NCBI RefSeq assembly: GCF_031755915.1
Contig: NC_083379.1
Span: 6,211,501 to 6,275,500 of the forward strand
Reading direction: 5' to 3'
Length of the DNA stretch: 64,000 bases
Source: Ziziphus jujuba
Lineage: Eukaryota > Streptophyta > Magnoliopsida > Rosales > Rhamnaceae
Each line of letters starts with the position of its first letter. The stretch's first letter is position 1. The notes under the pieces are model-generated. The model did no database searches. It was not told the DNA's origin and saw nothing but the letters and a program-made list of their open reading frames with translations. Made by a program: the position numbers and the translations under genes. Positions 1 through 12,176 of this stretch are shown piece by piece.

Positions 1-2198
1 TGTTGATTGAAAAAATAACTATTACTACAACTTAAATAAAATTAAACGAAGATGAATTTTTAAAAGATAAATATAATTAAATATAAACTAATAAAATATT
101 AACATCTTATTATTAAATAAACATCTTGGTATACTTTTGGACACTATCATTATTCTTTATGCTAAAAACTAGCATTCCTTCCAACAAAAAACAAAACACT
201 AGCATACTCCGACTTTAATTTTCTTATACCAAAGTAAAAGTACGATGAAAAATATGCAAATACAAATTTACCAGACTTAAGTTTTGCTCTTTATATTTTT
301 ATTTTATTTTTGTATTTTTTGGCTTAAGTATTTCCATTTTCCTTACCTGTAATAAAATGTAAAAATATGAAATTTAAGCGTTCGTTCTATCATATCAGTA
401 ATGGAATTAAATTTGCTGTCAGTTGCATTGAATTATAACAAAAATATCAATACAAATCATAGAAAATCTAGAAGAGTAAAAGGACTGCCTTATGTCTAAG
501 TATCAACAGGAATACGACATATGAATGCTTGATTATGTAAAAGCGAGAAACCTGGTGGAAAGAGGAGAGGAAAAGTTCTTTCTCTGAACCATTTCCGTCC
601 TTCTTTGCTTTTTTAGTTACCAGGATATGAACATGGACAGAATCATAAAATCTCCCTTGTGCATATTTATTTCTAAAAAGAATTAAAACGAATAACTTTA
701 TCTTACAAGAAGTCAAGCTCTGCCGTCACCTCCACCATGCTTTTCACCCCCAAAGCTTTCGGTAGATTTACAAACTCACCTTCATTCCCTATGCTTTCTA
801 ACATTATATTCCACAATTGTCTACATAAGGTATAATCCACTTCTGTGGAAATAAATAGGTAGCTTCAATACTTGATTTGGAGGGGCAATTTTCATCTTCA
901 TCACAGCTTATATCGCTTTTATAATTGTCTAAACAGTGCCCTGCCCTGCATGAGAAGCAGTTGAATTAGGAAGCCTCATGATTGTAGAACAAAGAATTAA
1001 TTATATTATGCATCTGCAGACTCTGAATTATGCTACGCTAACATAGAAAAGGAAATGATGTTTTTCAGATTGTTTAGATGCGTAATGCAAGTAGTTTAAA
1101 TACCATAACAAGTCTTAGTAACACCCAGTAGTCCCCAAAGACGCCCTCTCAACAGAACTGAATTTCATAACTTCAACAACTTTTCCAAATCCCACTTCCC
1201 TCTCATCCCAACCCTAACTGCATGAATGTCTATATTATAAGGAAATTGTGGCAGAACTAATTTTAAAAGTTGTTTTTTCTTTCCAAAACAAACTGGCAGA
1301 ACTAATTTTAAAAGTTGTTTTTTCTTTCTAAAACAAACTTTTTTAACCAGTATTAAAAATAAATTTCTACGAGTTTAGAAGCTTCTCTGTAAGAACACCA
1401 TGGTTTTCTATCTCTTTCGCAATTCTCTTATTTATTTCTTCAGTAGGAAAGGAAAGGAAGCGAGAGATTAAAGTTTCCTGAATTCAGAATTTCGGGGGGG
1501 AACTAATGAGATGATTCACAAAGCTCTTGTTATATATGGTGCCAATAATGGGAAGCAACCATAGTCATTATCAAACAATAATTGAAGAACTTCCACTATA
1601 TATTCAATCACTATCATTCCAAGGGTTACCTGCATTAGTAAAAAACAGTAAAAGAATGCAAACAAAGTTGCATTGTAACCTATCTCAACGCATCAGTTTA
1701 TGCCAATGCGTTTCAATTGAATTTCATCAACTTTGAGTCCAATAAAAGGGCCTACATGGATAATTTAAGTAAAATCTTAGCCTAGAAGGATCTGAAATTT
1801 GGTCATTCCTGGGGTTTTTAATTTGGTCAAGAAGTGGCATAGATGATGTATGTTTGAGATTTACTATTGACCATTGAACGTTTACAATCAAAGATCTAAA
1901 CTGACCATCATCAAACAAATCAGAAATTCCAGTATCCAAATCAACCTAGATAGAATGCCACAACTATTTTCTGTTCTATATAAAGAAATATAGTCCGCAT
2001 ATGGATCTTGCTCAAAGCAACTACAAATGTTTTATGCTTTCTAGATTTATAAAACCAGAAGCAATGCAAGATTCATAAGGCCCAAAATAAAAAAACAAAA
2101 AATAAAAAAAGAAAAAAAAGAGCGCTGAAAAATGAAACACAGTCATTCATAAAAAGAAGTGAAAGACTAATTATACCTCAAAAAAAAAAATTTCTAAC
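1..2198. other. AT-rich spacer, no gene recognised
   Basis: This is AT-rich sequence 3' of the minus-strand methyltransferase gene. Its right-hand end must hold that gene's 3' UTR. Only short open frames without family resemblance were found. A 45-bp tandem duplication (1249-1338) is listed separately. No transposon ends or RNA gene could be supported. Confidence 0.5.
1249..1338. repeat. 45-bp tandem duplication
   Basis: Two adjacent 45-bp copies (1249-1293 and 1294-1338) begin TGGCAGAACTAATTTTAAAA and differ at one base (C/T). This looks like a recent local duplication in non-coding DNA. Confidence 0.85.
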
Positions 2199-3326
2199 TC
2201 ATTTTGACACAGGCTTCTGCAGAAGAGCAGTCAAGTAAACCTCCCCATTCTTCAACCCGCCGGAATCGGTCTTACTCGCCGTTGCCCACTTAACCTTCCG
2301 ATATCCCAGTTTTCCGATCAACGGCGAGTAAACTTTCTCAAGATCCACTCCTTTGCTGAAGAAATGATCCAACCACAAGTACCCACCTCCCCTCAGCACC
2401 CTATCGACATCATAAAGCAAGAACTCCAACGCCGTCACGGGAATCCACCTGTTAACTGCGTGACCGCACCGCACGAGATCCAGAACCCCATCGAACACGG
2501 GCAATCTCTGCTGCAACGGCACGTGGAGCGGCACCAAACCTCTCAGCGCCACGGCCTCATTGTACGGCGCTCCGAGGTTCATGGTCGTGGTCACGACGGT
2601 GATATTGTAGAGCTTCATCCTTGCGGCGAACGTTCCCGTCCCACCGCCGACGTCAAGGCCTAGACGAATGACGGAGTTCGCCGCCTTGGCAATCTGCAAC
2701 AGCTGCGGGATCGGGAGGTCCAATTCGGACTTGTAAGTCATGAAATTAGCAATATCGTGGGCCGGGTCGAAGCCCAGATTGGGATTGAACCGGTTGAGGC
2801 AGTCGAAGCTCTTGCAGGAGTATTTGGCCCACAAGACGTTGGAATCGGGAAGCGAGGAAGGGAAGGGGTCTTGGGAAAGAGAAGAAGTGGGTTTTGTTGG
2901 GGTTTTAGAGAAACAACGACGACGAGGAAGTGGATGACAACCTCGAAGAACGAGAGACTCGGCGAGGTCCGAATCTAACGGACAGGTAGAGAAAGGAGTG
3001 TAGTTCATGTACCTGTGGAGAAGGTCAGGGTTGTCATGGCAAGAAGAAGCTATGGGGGATAGATGGGAATAGAGGACGAGATCTGAAGGAACGGGAGGTT
3101 TGCTATTACCGGAACTAACTCCGGAAGAAGAACCGGGGTGGTGGCGCGTGAGGTGGTTGATGGTGGCGCGTATGGTGTGAAGCTGGTGAAGGAGGTGGTC
3201 GGGAACTTGTTGGGGAGGTGGGGGTTTGGGTGCTTGGATAGTGGAAGAGAGATGGTAAAGAGAGAGAATGTTGGTCGCCACCATGGCCACGAGTAGAAGC
3301 AAGTTCAAACCCATTGTGAAACCCAT
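2199..3326 (-). CDS. membrane-anchored SAM-dependent methyltransferase-like protein
   Basis: An intronless minus-strand gene of 375 codons. Residues about 5-27 form a hydrophobic N-terminal segment (signal anchor), followed by a proline-rich stretch (33-39) and a His/Ser-rich linker, so a type II membrane protein of the secretory pathway is likely. The C-terminal half is a Rossmann methyltransferase: motif I is GLDVGGGTG at about 223-231, an acidic/TTTMN strand lies near 245-250, and VLRGGGYLWLDHFF near 310-323 resembles the post-IV region. Cys pairs (C115, C130, C138, C171, C176) occur in the lumenal-type middle part. The family is the plant single-exon group typified by At1g29790; I know no established substrate for it. 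The start is the first Met of the frame; a second in-frame Met (residue 5) is equally close to the hydrophobic segment. It is divergent to the PDCD5 gene. A GA tract lies about 31 bp upstream of the ATG. The methyltransferase fold is well supported; the activity is inferred. Confidence 0.88.
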   Translation of the reverse strand: MGFTMGLNLLLLVAMVATNILSLYHLSSTIQAPKPPPPQQVPDHLLHQLHTIRATINHLTRHHPGSSSGVSSGNSKPPVPSDLVLYSHLSPIASSCHDNPDLLHRYMNYTPFSTCPLDSDLAESLVLRGCHPLPRRRCFSKTPTKPTSSLSQDPFPSSLPDSNVLWAKYSCKSFDCLNRFNPNLGFDPAHDIANFMTYKSELDLPIPQLLQIAKAANSVIRLGLDVGGGTGTFAARMKLYNITVVTTTMNLGAPYNEAVALRGLVPLHVPLQQRLPVFDGVLDLVRCGHAVNRWIPVTALEFLLYDVDRVLRGGGYLWLDHFFSKGVDLEKVYSPLIGKLGYRKVKWATASKTDSGGLKNGEVYLTALLQKPVSK

Positions 3327-3356
3327 TTCCGACTCCGATGGCGATCCCCTGTTTTC

Positions 3357-3377
3357 TGGTCTCTCTGTCTCTCTCTC
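3357..3377 (-). promoter_or_regulatory. GA-rich tract in methyltransferase 5' leader
   Basis: A GA/CT microsatellite-like tract lies 31-51 bp upstream of the methyltransferase ATG (purine-rich on the coding strand). Such tracts can bind plant BBR/BPC GAGA factors or act as initiator-type elements; that role is inferred here from position only. Confidence 0.4.
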
Positions 3378-3486
3378 AGAAGAAGAAGAAGCACCGTTGC
3401 TTTCCTTTTAAGCCTTCTGGATCTATTACTATAGTTTGACTTAAATCAGTGTGCAAGTGGAAGTAAGTTAAAAATAAATAATATAA

Positions 3487-4605
3487 AGGGATAATGTCAT
3501 CAAATCTTCTTAAACTATACGCTGTAAGTCCTAAATCATTTTTTATGACAAGTAAATCTCAATACAGTATTATCTCAAATTCAAATTTCATCAAAATGCA
3601 TATATTTTTTATGTACTAAATTTATGAAGGTATTAAAGATTATTTATACTCAACAACTATATATGTCCTTTCCGAAACATCTTTTCAATTTTCATCAAGC
3701 TAAACTCCATCGCTTTTGGGACTATAACATTTAATACTGCACCGGTTATGGATACTTTTTTTGATAAATATTGATTATAGCTACTTGTCTGGTTTGATCA
3801 TAGATGCACTAAATACTTTATCAAAGGCAAAAAGACTGCTGAACCTGGGATACACTCAAGCTCCATGTCGACTTCAATTCCATATGCCATGGGATCGTTG
3901 GGAAGCAGACGGTCGAGAGATATGCATCCATAGAGGAAGGAAGGATATTATAAATTTTGAAAAGTTGATTTTTGATGAATGATAATTTTTAGGAGAGAAA
4001 AAAAATGGATTTCTAGATTTCAATTGATTACATTGGATATTAATTTGGAGAAATTTGATATATTTTTAAAAAGTAAATTTGTTTTTTTTTTTTAAAGATT
4101 AAATTTTTTTTGTTTGTTGGGAATTAATTAAATTTAATATCTAATATCTTTATCAAATTTTGTTAATTAATTTTGATTTAAATTTTGAATTATCTGTATT
4201 TTGTTGTTGCAACCTTATATAATGAAGTTATATAAAAATAATTTTGAATTTTTTCTATTTTATAAATTAATGGGATGTTTTGAATTAATAAAATATTTAG
4301 AATTGAAAATTTTTTTCAGCCTATGTTTATGAATTTAAAAAATAAGATAGTACAGTTTATGATTTATGATTGTTCTTCTCTAATTTTAATAGAGACATAA
4401 AAAATTGCTAAATTAAAATGACATTTAATATCATTATAAAATTTATACATGATAAGCATGTGCATATTTTATTAAATATTTTGATTGAATTTGAATTTGG
4501 ATTAATGGTATGTTATTTTAAAAAATTTAAAATGTAATTATCATAAAAAATAGTTTAGAAATTAAGATGTCATATAAAATATAGTTTAACGATCATATTA
4601 TCCCT
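3487..4605. mobile_element. putative non-autonomous TIR element
   Basis: The segment starts AGGGATAAT and ends ATTATCCCT, which are exact inverse complements. The complementarity continues imperfectly for roughly 70 bases inward; for example CTAAATCATTTTTTATGA on the left matches the reverse complement of the right end as CTAAACTATTTTTTATGA. No transposase is visible. The flanks (AATATA left, AATATT right) hint at but do not prove a target duplication. A higher-GC core (about 3690-3960) stands out from the AT-rich rest and contains a 73-codon open frame (3761-3982) that I do not recognise; it may be a captured fragment. Confidence 0.45.
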
Positions 4606-6150
4606 AATATTCATATATTTTGTTTAGCTGTTCGAGGTTTAGTCCTATGTGGTAACGCGTTCGGATTCAAGATTTTAGTTTTTTAGATCTGTGACCGTTG
4701 ATTAAGAGATCACGTGAATTTAGGAAGACCTTAACAAAGTTAAATAGTTTTTTTTTTTTTTTTTTTTTGTTTGTTTGTTTGTCGGAATCCAATGGAAGAA
4801 GAGTGACTTGCATGGGGTCTGGTAATTGGTAACGGTAGGGCACGTGAAATCAGGGCCCACTTGCATATATTTGCTTGAAAGCAAAGTATTTCATGCAGAT
4901 TTTATAATTTCTTTTTCTGGGTGTTCAGAATCAGAATAATGATTAAGAGCGTTTTACCATGTCTGGAGGGGTTTTGGTAATAAATGCGATAATAATTTAT
5001 AATTTTTGCTCCTGAAAAAAAAGAAAAAGAAAAATGTTTGGTTTATATTAACCGAAAATAAATTCTAATAGCCTTTATAATAAATAAGTCAGTGTAAGTA
5101 ATTGCAACTTGGGAGTTTAGTTTAATTAATTTTTGTTTGAAATAGGTATGTGCTTAGTTGAATTCAAAGAATTCAACCAATAACTTTACTATGTAAAAGA
5201 GCTAATGAATCCATTGGTAAATCCAGATTCTTTAATGGAAGCATTCCAGCAAAAAAAATAATAATAATAAATAAATAACAATAATGGAAGCTATATATAT
5301 ATATTTATGATAATAAGATTTTCTTTACTTTTTAATGTCCAGGTAGATTTTGTCACTTTTCGACGACTCTTTTATTCTTATCTCATTCTTTTCCCTTGCA
5401 AAAGAGGAGCTTTTGATTCGTACACTTGAAGCCAAGGACGGAAAAAGCTCTCAACATTGTGTTAGTAAGCAAAAAGAGCTTTCAAGATTGGTTGGACTAG
5501 GCTTTACTTTTTGCTAAGATAACCAGGCTTTATTAATAATGCACTGGTTCGATTAAAAAAAAAATTTGTAGTAGTAAGATAAATTTATTCTTTTATAAAA
5601 TAAAAATCACCATGAAGAAAAAATAAAGACAACTTCGTCATATAATTCACATGCAATGTTAAAGGGAATTATTATTATTATTATTATTATTATTATTGGT
5701 AAATAATGTTAAATGGAACTTTAGAACTATAACAGAGATGAATTTTTAAATTGGTAATATATTAAATATACATATATGACACATCGATATTCACTCCTTT
5801 CAAATTTGTGCCATGTCTATAGCACTCCTTGAATATGCTTTTTAAGTTTAATTTGATAATATGGTTCATTTTTAATTTTTGTTAATTTGTTTATATTAAA
5901 TGTTAGTTAATAACATTACAGTTTGTGAAATACCTCAGTTAACTATGGAATGAGAGAAGGAAAAAAAAAAAAAAAAGCATCAGGAATAAATTATACTCAA
6001 TTAAATTTAAAGAAATAAAAATGAAAGATAAAAAGCAAAAAGGAAATAAACAAAAATGGTTTAGGATAAATCTCTAAAAGTAAATAAATAAAATCAAAGA
6101 AGTGGATTTATGAAATTCGTTTTATACCCTTAAAAAGGAAAAAGAGAAAG
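4606..6150. other. AT-rich spacer upstream of PDCD5
   Basis: This spacer contains poly-T (about 4747-4768), an (ATT)n run near 5669-5696, a short (TA)n near 5292 and poly-A near 5962. No coding segment was recognised. It should contain the promoter of the PDCD5 gene at its right end. Confidence 0.5.
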
Positions 6151-6284
6151 AAAACAACTTGGTTATACAGTCGCGTCTCTCAAACGCAAGGGTCGTTGCT
6201 GGTGAGGAGCCAAAGCCTGTTAGCTGCTGCTGTCAAGAAGGCGCTGTTGGAGAAGTAGATCGTCCTTCCACACTCTTTTTATCA

Positions 6285-9200
6285 ATGGTAATCCCATTTG
6301 CGATCAGTGATAATTTAATACGTTTCGATTTTCTTTTTTTCGTTTTCGACATTTTCTCTGCATCCATATGCAAATGTAGGGTTTTGTGGATACCCGATTT
6401 TGTGCTGGTCTTTTTTTTTCCTCCATATTTTTTCAAACTAATATATGTATTTTTTTTTTTTTAAACTTATTGTTATCGGAATTTGGGATTGAATTTTGAA
6501 CACTTAGTTCCTCTGTTTTTGTGCATTTCCATTTTTTTAAAAAATAATATTCAGCTTTGAATGGTGCCTTCTGCTTTTTTCTTTCTCAGTAAAAAGAAAG
6601 TGATGTTTACTATCTCCCTGATTCTGATTTTCCGTGTCATCTGCAATATTTTGGATGTCGATTGCTGATTATTGATTTGCTGGAGTATGATTCTGGGCTT
6701 TATCTTTTTTAGGGTTTTGATTAAGGTTTTATTTAAACGATGCCAAATTTTTAGTTTATCATCCGGAAATAGTGGGGAAGAAAAGTAAGGTCCTTTGATT
6801 GATTTGATGAATTGCAATTATTTTCTCGGTTTTAGCAATTGAAAAAAAAAAAAAGAAAAAAAAAAGCAGTATAGCGAATCATTCCGACCCGGCTTCGAAT
6901 GATGATGAGGATGATAATTAATTGTTAGTATATTGATGTCTCAACTTGTGCTATAATATCTTTCCTTTCTTTTTTATGTCAGCTATGATACCAACAATTA
7001 TGTAGATATGAAATTAACTTTAAATGTCCGGTAGAAATTCTGACATGTAGTGTTATCGGTTTTGACACCAGCTGTTATGGATGTAGTTATTTACATAACG
7101 ATGTCGTTATGAGTTTAACTGTGGGAGAGCATTTTTCCATGTATGGTTCTGGTGATATATTGCAAGCCAAAGGACCATGAGCTTGAAAGAGAAACTTTAT
7201 GAAGAAAGTTGCAAGAAATGGGGTAAAAATTTGTCTGAATGGCTCGTAAATAAACATGTTCAAATCATATATCAGAAAATTTGTTTTGACTTCTGGAAGC
7301 CTTAACAATGATAGGATATTTCATTCTTGCATTGGTTCAGCCCTTCAATTTGGACATGGAATTTTATTTTTTCTTGTTAACACGATGGCTAGCCACTTAG
7401 ATGCTACTGGGAGATCCTATCAGGCTCCCTTAGAAGCTCCTCAAAAACTGTTCTTATTCCTAGTTATTCCTAGTACTCTAAAATCTTTCTTTCTTCCCTT
7501 CTGCTAAACATGTATATGTGCTTCCATGTACTAACATAAAAAATTTTATTCTTCCAGATATAATGATGCATTGTCATTAATTTTAGCCCTTTCTGTATGA
7601 GCCCCGCAGCAACTTTGTAGTTGTAAAAGAAAAGAAGTGGAAGTTTTTTGATAAGATAGATTTTCAACGTTTCATTTATTTGACACTAGAGCTTTGTTTA
7701 AAGCTAGGTTTTCGAATAAAAGAATTATTATTATTTTTCCAAATTTAAAAAATTTTTGTTTTGTATTTAGGCTGATCCCGAATTGGAAGCAATCAGACAA
7801 AGAAGAATGCAAGAGCTTATGGCTCAGCATGGCATGGTAAACAGTGCATTAGTTTATATTCTTTTACTTCCAATAATATTAGTTACATTATTTTTCATAC
7901 AGATATTAACTATTCAACTATATTGATAAATAGGGAAATCAGCAAAACTCAGAACAGCAGAAGGCACAGGATGATGCCAAGAGGTTGTTTATTGCATTTA
8001 ATTTTTATCACATATTTATTAAAATATATTTACAGCTTTGAGCTTGTCAAAAAAAGGAAAAATACGTATTATAAGTGATCTGATGCATTATGAACTAATG
8101 TAGAGAGGCAGAGGAACAACGGCAGATGATGCTTAGTCAAATTTTATCTACTGAAGCACGAGAAAGACGTAAGTTCATATCTGAGAGGGGCGTTATGTTG
8201 CATTGTTAATTATGAGATTTTAATATTTGCATTATTTTTATGAATTTCTTCATTTCTGCTTGTCTCAAGTGGCAATCTGTTCTTTTCCTGGTTTAACTAT
8301 TTACGTTTAGGTTCCTATATATCTATGGGCAACAGTTGAAATATGCATTGAATTTTTACCATTTCTTTATGCTGCAACTTTGTTGAATTACTTGTTCAAT
8401 ATTGTATGTCTAACATAAACTATGTTCCTAAGAACGTAAAATGCTTCAGGAACATTTTAGCAGTTTAGTTCTCTCACTTTCCATGTTCCTTATTATGTTG
8501 TTAACATTAGATCGATTCAGTGAATTTTGATTCTTACAACAGATTATAATCAGTTTGGTCATGATGTACTTGTTTTTTATGTGTTAAAGGAAGAAACTTT
8601 ATTTTCCTTTTTATCTGGCTGGAAAAATCTTTTCAAAAATATTGTCCAAGTGGCAGGATTGAACAACCCAGGGCGCCATTTCTCTTTTACTACCTAGAGC
8701 ATTATGTGGGCCTTGTGTGTGTCAAAACTGCTTTTGGAAACTTTTACATTCATGTCATACTTCCCAAATATCTAATTGATTGAAGACTGGATGACAATAA
8801 GCCTTGAGATGCTCATACATCATAATCAGTATAATATGTGTAGTTTTGCAAATGTCTTGAACTTTGACAAATGGACTCTTTAGACAGGTTAATAGATGTA
8901 TGACTGAAGGGATACATATTTTATGTAGACTTTACTGTATTAGACACTTCAAGGCATGACATATTGTATTTATTCAATTTCTTACTAAATACTTAAAGCT
9001 TTCCATCATTCCTTGTATCATGCTTTTGGTAATGATGATAACTCAACAAATTATTAATCAAAACATCATTTATTCATGGCTTCTAAGCAAGAGTAGGGAA
9101 TCAAAAATGTTTGCCACTCTTCATTGGTAAGATAGCATTGGAAATTGGCTTGTCTATGGTAATGATTTTCTTTAACTAAAGGTTGCATTGGATAATTATA

Positions 9201-10006
9201 TTTCTTGAATTTTGCTTTTGTAAATTTTGCGATTTGTGGTCTTAGTGAGGAAGGAATGACAGTACATGTTTATAGGGTTAGAAGGGCTTGAAAGCCATTG
9301 GAAGTTGATGGGCAAATATCAGTGAATAGAAAGTAAGAATTTGATATAAGAACTGTGGTGGATAATTTTATTTTTTATTTTGTGGATAAATTAGTATGTT
9401 ACATCATTGTAATTCTAAGCAGCAATTAGTAATTGGCTTCTTCTCTTCTATATTCTACCAAAAAAAAATTAGCTTGTATAGAATGATTCTTTAATATATG
9501 GTTCTTTACTAAAAATATGATTTCCTTGGTAAATAAGTATGGTTATTTTATTAAAAGATGTTGCATGTACGTTGTTGCACAGTTGCTCGAATTGCTTTGG
9601 TGAAACCTGAGAAGGCAAGGAGTGTTGAAGATGTTGTACTGAGAGCTGCTCAAATGGGCCAGATAGCTGAGAAGGTATGGTGAAATGTTCACGTATCCTT
9701 GTGCAAATTTTTATGCTTCTGTGAATTGATTAATTTCTGATGTCTTGAAATACAAAGATTCAATTTGAATAACATTCTTAAATGCATCATTTGCAGGTTT
9801 CTGAAGAAAGGCTCATATCATTGTTGGAACAGATCAACAACCAAACAACTAAACAGACCAAAGTCACAGTATGTTATGACCATCTTTAAACCATATAATG
9901 ATTGTCTGCATTTTACTCAAAATATTCTGAATACTTTTGCTACATTTTTTTTTTTTTTTTTTGGCAGATTCAGAGGCGACGGAGTGTTCTTGAGGATGAT
10001 GACTAA
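6285..10006 (+). CDS. PDCD5: PDCD5/TFAR19 homologue (programmed cell death protein 5)
   Basis: Seven exons join to 128 codons: 6285-6287, 7771-7836, 7934-7983, 8104-8168, 9583-9674, 9797-9868 and 9968-10006. All junctions are GT-AG and in phase. The product starts MADPELEAIRQRRMQELMAQ, then has a Gln/Glu-rich helix, the conserved core LSTEARERLARIALVKPEKA and a basic/acidic tail (RRRSVLEDDD). This is full family length (about 125-130 aa) and includes the double-stranded-DNA-binding domain of the PDCD5/DUF122 family. In animals PDCD5 promotes apoptosis and binds the CCT chaperonin; plant homologues have been linked to cell death and senescence. The start codon is the last codon of exon 1 (ATG immediately followed by the GTAATC donor), with a 1,483-bp intron before the Ala codon. 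Exon 1 is otherwise 5' UTR, from roughly 6,160. The family call is very secure; the cellular role is inferred. Confidence 0.95.
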
Positions 10007-11900
10007 ACTCTTGTTTGGAAATATGTTACCATATGTCACAGTACTTGTTGATTGTAAAATTGCATATGAATAACTTGCGTGCTGGGTTGTTTTACTTATG
10101 ACTGTATTTGTGCTTCTTTTGTGTTATTGTGATGCTATCCTGTTCTTCTATTCCAAACTTGCCCTCAATTTTAGGTTAGGTGGACGTTTTCACCCTTTGG
10201 TGTTATGCTTGCGATGGCCTGCTAGAAATTTGGTTGAAGCCTCACAAACCCTGGAACGTCAATTTCAGCTTTTAGGTGTCCGAGTTCACATTTTAATGTC
10301 TTTGCCCAAAAGAAAAAGTATAAAGTGGATTTTGTGTTTGATATTTGTACACGGTTTCTTATTGTAGGAGATTGAGGGTTTCAAATAACATCAACAAAAA
10401 CATAGCTGATTTTGGCTGGAGAGGTATACTGATGGAGCTTCATTATAGACCTTGTTATTTTTTGAAGAATCTAGATTTGTAATGGAGATGGAGAATGCAG
10501 TTAGGTTTCCCAACAACTTAGGAATATTCGATTGAAAGACAACAAACATGAGATGTTAACTTATAATTGGACGCGTGGCTGTGTACAGGTGGGGGGTTTT
10601 AATAATTTTATGAGAAAAAGACATGGTCCGAAGATATGCGATTTGCATGTTGCCTTAGTCTTTCTTGTTGGGCTACAATCATAACCGGTAAATACGGGTA
10701 CCATTGTACAAATTTATTGGTAAGTATCTATATATAGTATTTCATATCATTTTAAAAATTCAAGAAAAATAGTAGTTAGAAGAGAATATTTTAGCGTTTT
10801 AAAAATTGCACTAACACATCATTATATTTTGCCTAACATTTTACTTTTGTTGAAATGTCACTTATTATTTTTTTGCATAATAAATTAAGTTGTATTTGAT
10901 ATTTCATAGACTTAACATGTTAAATTTATCAAAAATTAAATTTCGGTAATTAAATTGGTCTTAAACCTTAAAAATATATAAAAAAAAAAAAGAGAAAAAA
11001 AGAGAGAGAGAGAGGGAAGTAGATAAAATAAAAATTTCAGATCCCAAATTTGGTTCTACCTGGAACATAATTGAAGTTGTTAGTTGTTACCATCTGGGAG
11101 TCCCTCAGTCCTACCCAGGTTTTTCTCACCTTATACGGGTGTGCTTTGATTTAAAGAGAACAACTCCATTCCCCACCAAAAGAACCGGGGGGAAAAAGAA
11201 AAAAAGAAAAAAAAAAAAATTATGAACTGTCCTTGCTGTTACGTTTATCATAATACCTTATAAATAATCATTCATCATTTGAAAATAGTAAATTGTTACA
11301 AAAGTTGCCTAATTTTTTAATGTCAAGAAAATAAAATATGATATATTTGATCACACAAGTAAAACAAAAAAAAAAAAAAAAAAAAAAACTTGAAAGATAA
11401 TAATCTTCCCAATTACAGATTATTTTTTCTTATTTTATTTTTTGTCGAAACCTTCCAAATTACAGATGGGATATTAATTGATAAATCATAATTTATTGTT
11501 GACTAATCTTTATGCTAATCCAGTCATACTTGCAATTTGTATATTTCCTATCTCTACACTATTATACATTACATAATTTCAATCTTTACTCATAAAAAAT
11601 ACCCCCCAAAAAAAAAAAAAAAATCCAAAAATTCCGTGTGTGTTTTTTCTTTTGGGTAATCTTTTTCAGAAAAAGTGGAGTGTTCCCTTATTGGTTGAAA
11701 GCAATAAAGGTGGTCTTATGAAATTAAACTGAAGGCACGGAAGGTTGTAGAGATATTCCAGATGGAGGGAACGAATCTCTGATTGTGTTGTGTAGTTTTA
11801 TGGTTGATGTACACGACAAAATATAGTCTGTTCAGTTTCAGTGAAGTCTGTAAGTTTGTGTCAGAGTCTCTTTGAAAACTCTCGCTTTGAGCTGTTATAG
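10007..11900. other. PDCD5 3' region and spacer
   Basis: The first few hundred bases are probably PDCD5 3' UTR. The rest is AT-rich spacer with several poly-A runs (10,980, 11,210, 11,367, 11,609), a short GA run at about 11,002-11,015 and no recognised gene. The right end leads into the TPK promoter. Confidence 0.5.
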
Positions 11901-11974
11901 CCATAGAATTTTTCCACTGATTTGTCTTCCTTCCCAACCAACACGCCGAATCACTCTCCCCTAATCGCCTATAA

Positions 11975-11989
11975 TCTCTCTCTCTCTCT
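11975..11989 (+). promoter_or_regulatory. CT tract in TPK leader
   Basis: A pyrimidine-rich (CT)n tract lies about 190 bp upstream of the chosen TPK ATG, inside a generally CT-rich stretch (11,940-12,120) that reads like a 5' UTR. A role as a Y-patch or GAGA-type element is inferred. Confidence 0.35.
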
Positions 11990-12176
11990 TTTTCTGCTTC
12001 TCTGCGTCTGTTTCTTTTTTACCGTTGGTCGAGTTGAATTAATCTCGAACCAAATCTCTCTACTATTCCATCGCATTTCTCAATCGTCGTCTTTAATACA
12101 TCTTGAAAATTTTCCTTTGCCTAGTTCGGTTTATGGTATTCCGATCATCTCTGAAGCGGTCTTCCGGCATACCCAG

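Noticed and set aside
4630..4740. tRNA-like words (GTTCGGATTCAAG)
   Set aside because: A B-box resemblance only. No cloverleaf arms or A-box at the right spacing could be built.
11922..12176. Longer TPK protein starting 85 codons upstream
   Set aside because: The extension is encoded by CT-rich leader sequence and does not look like a TPK N-terminus; MENDPLL does.
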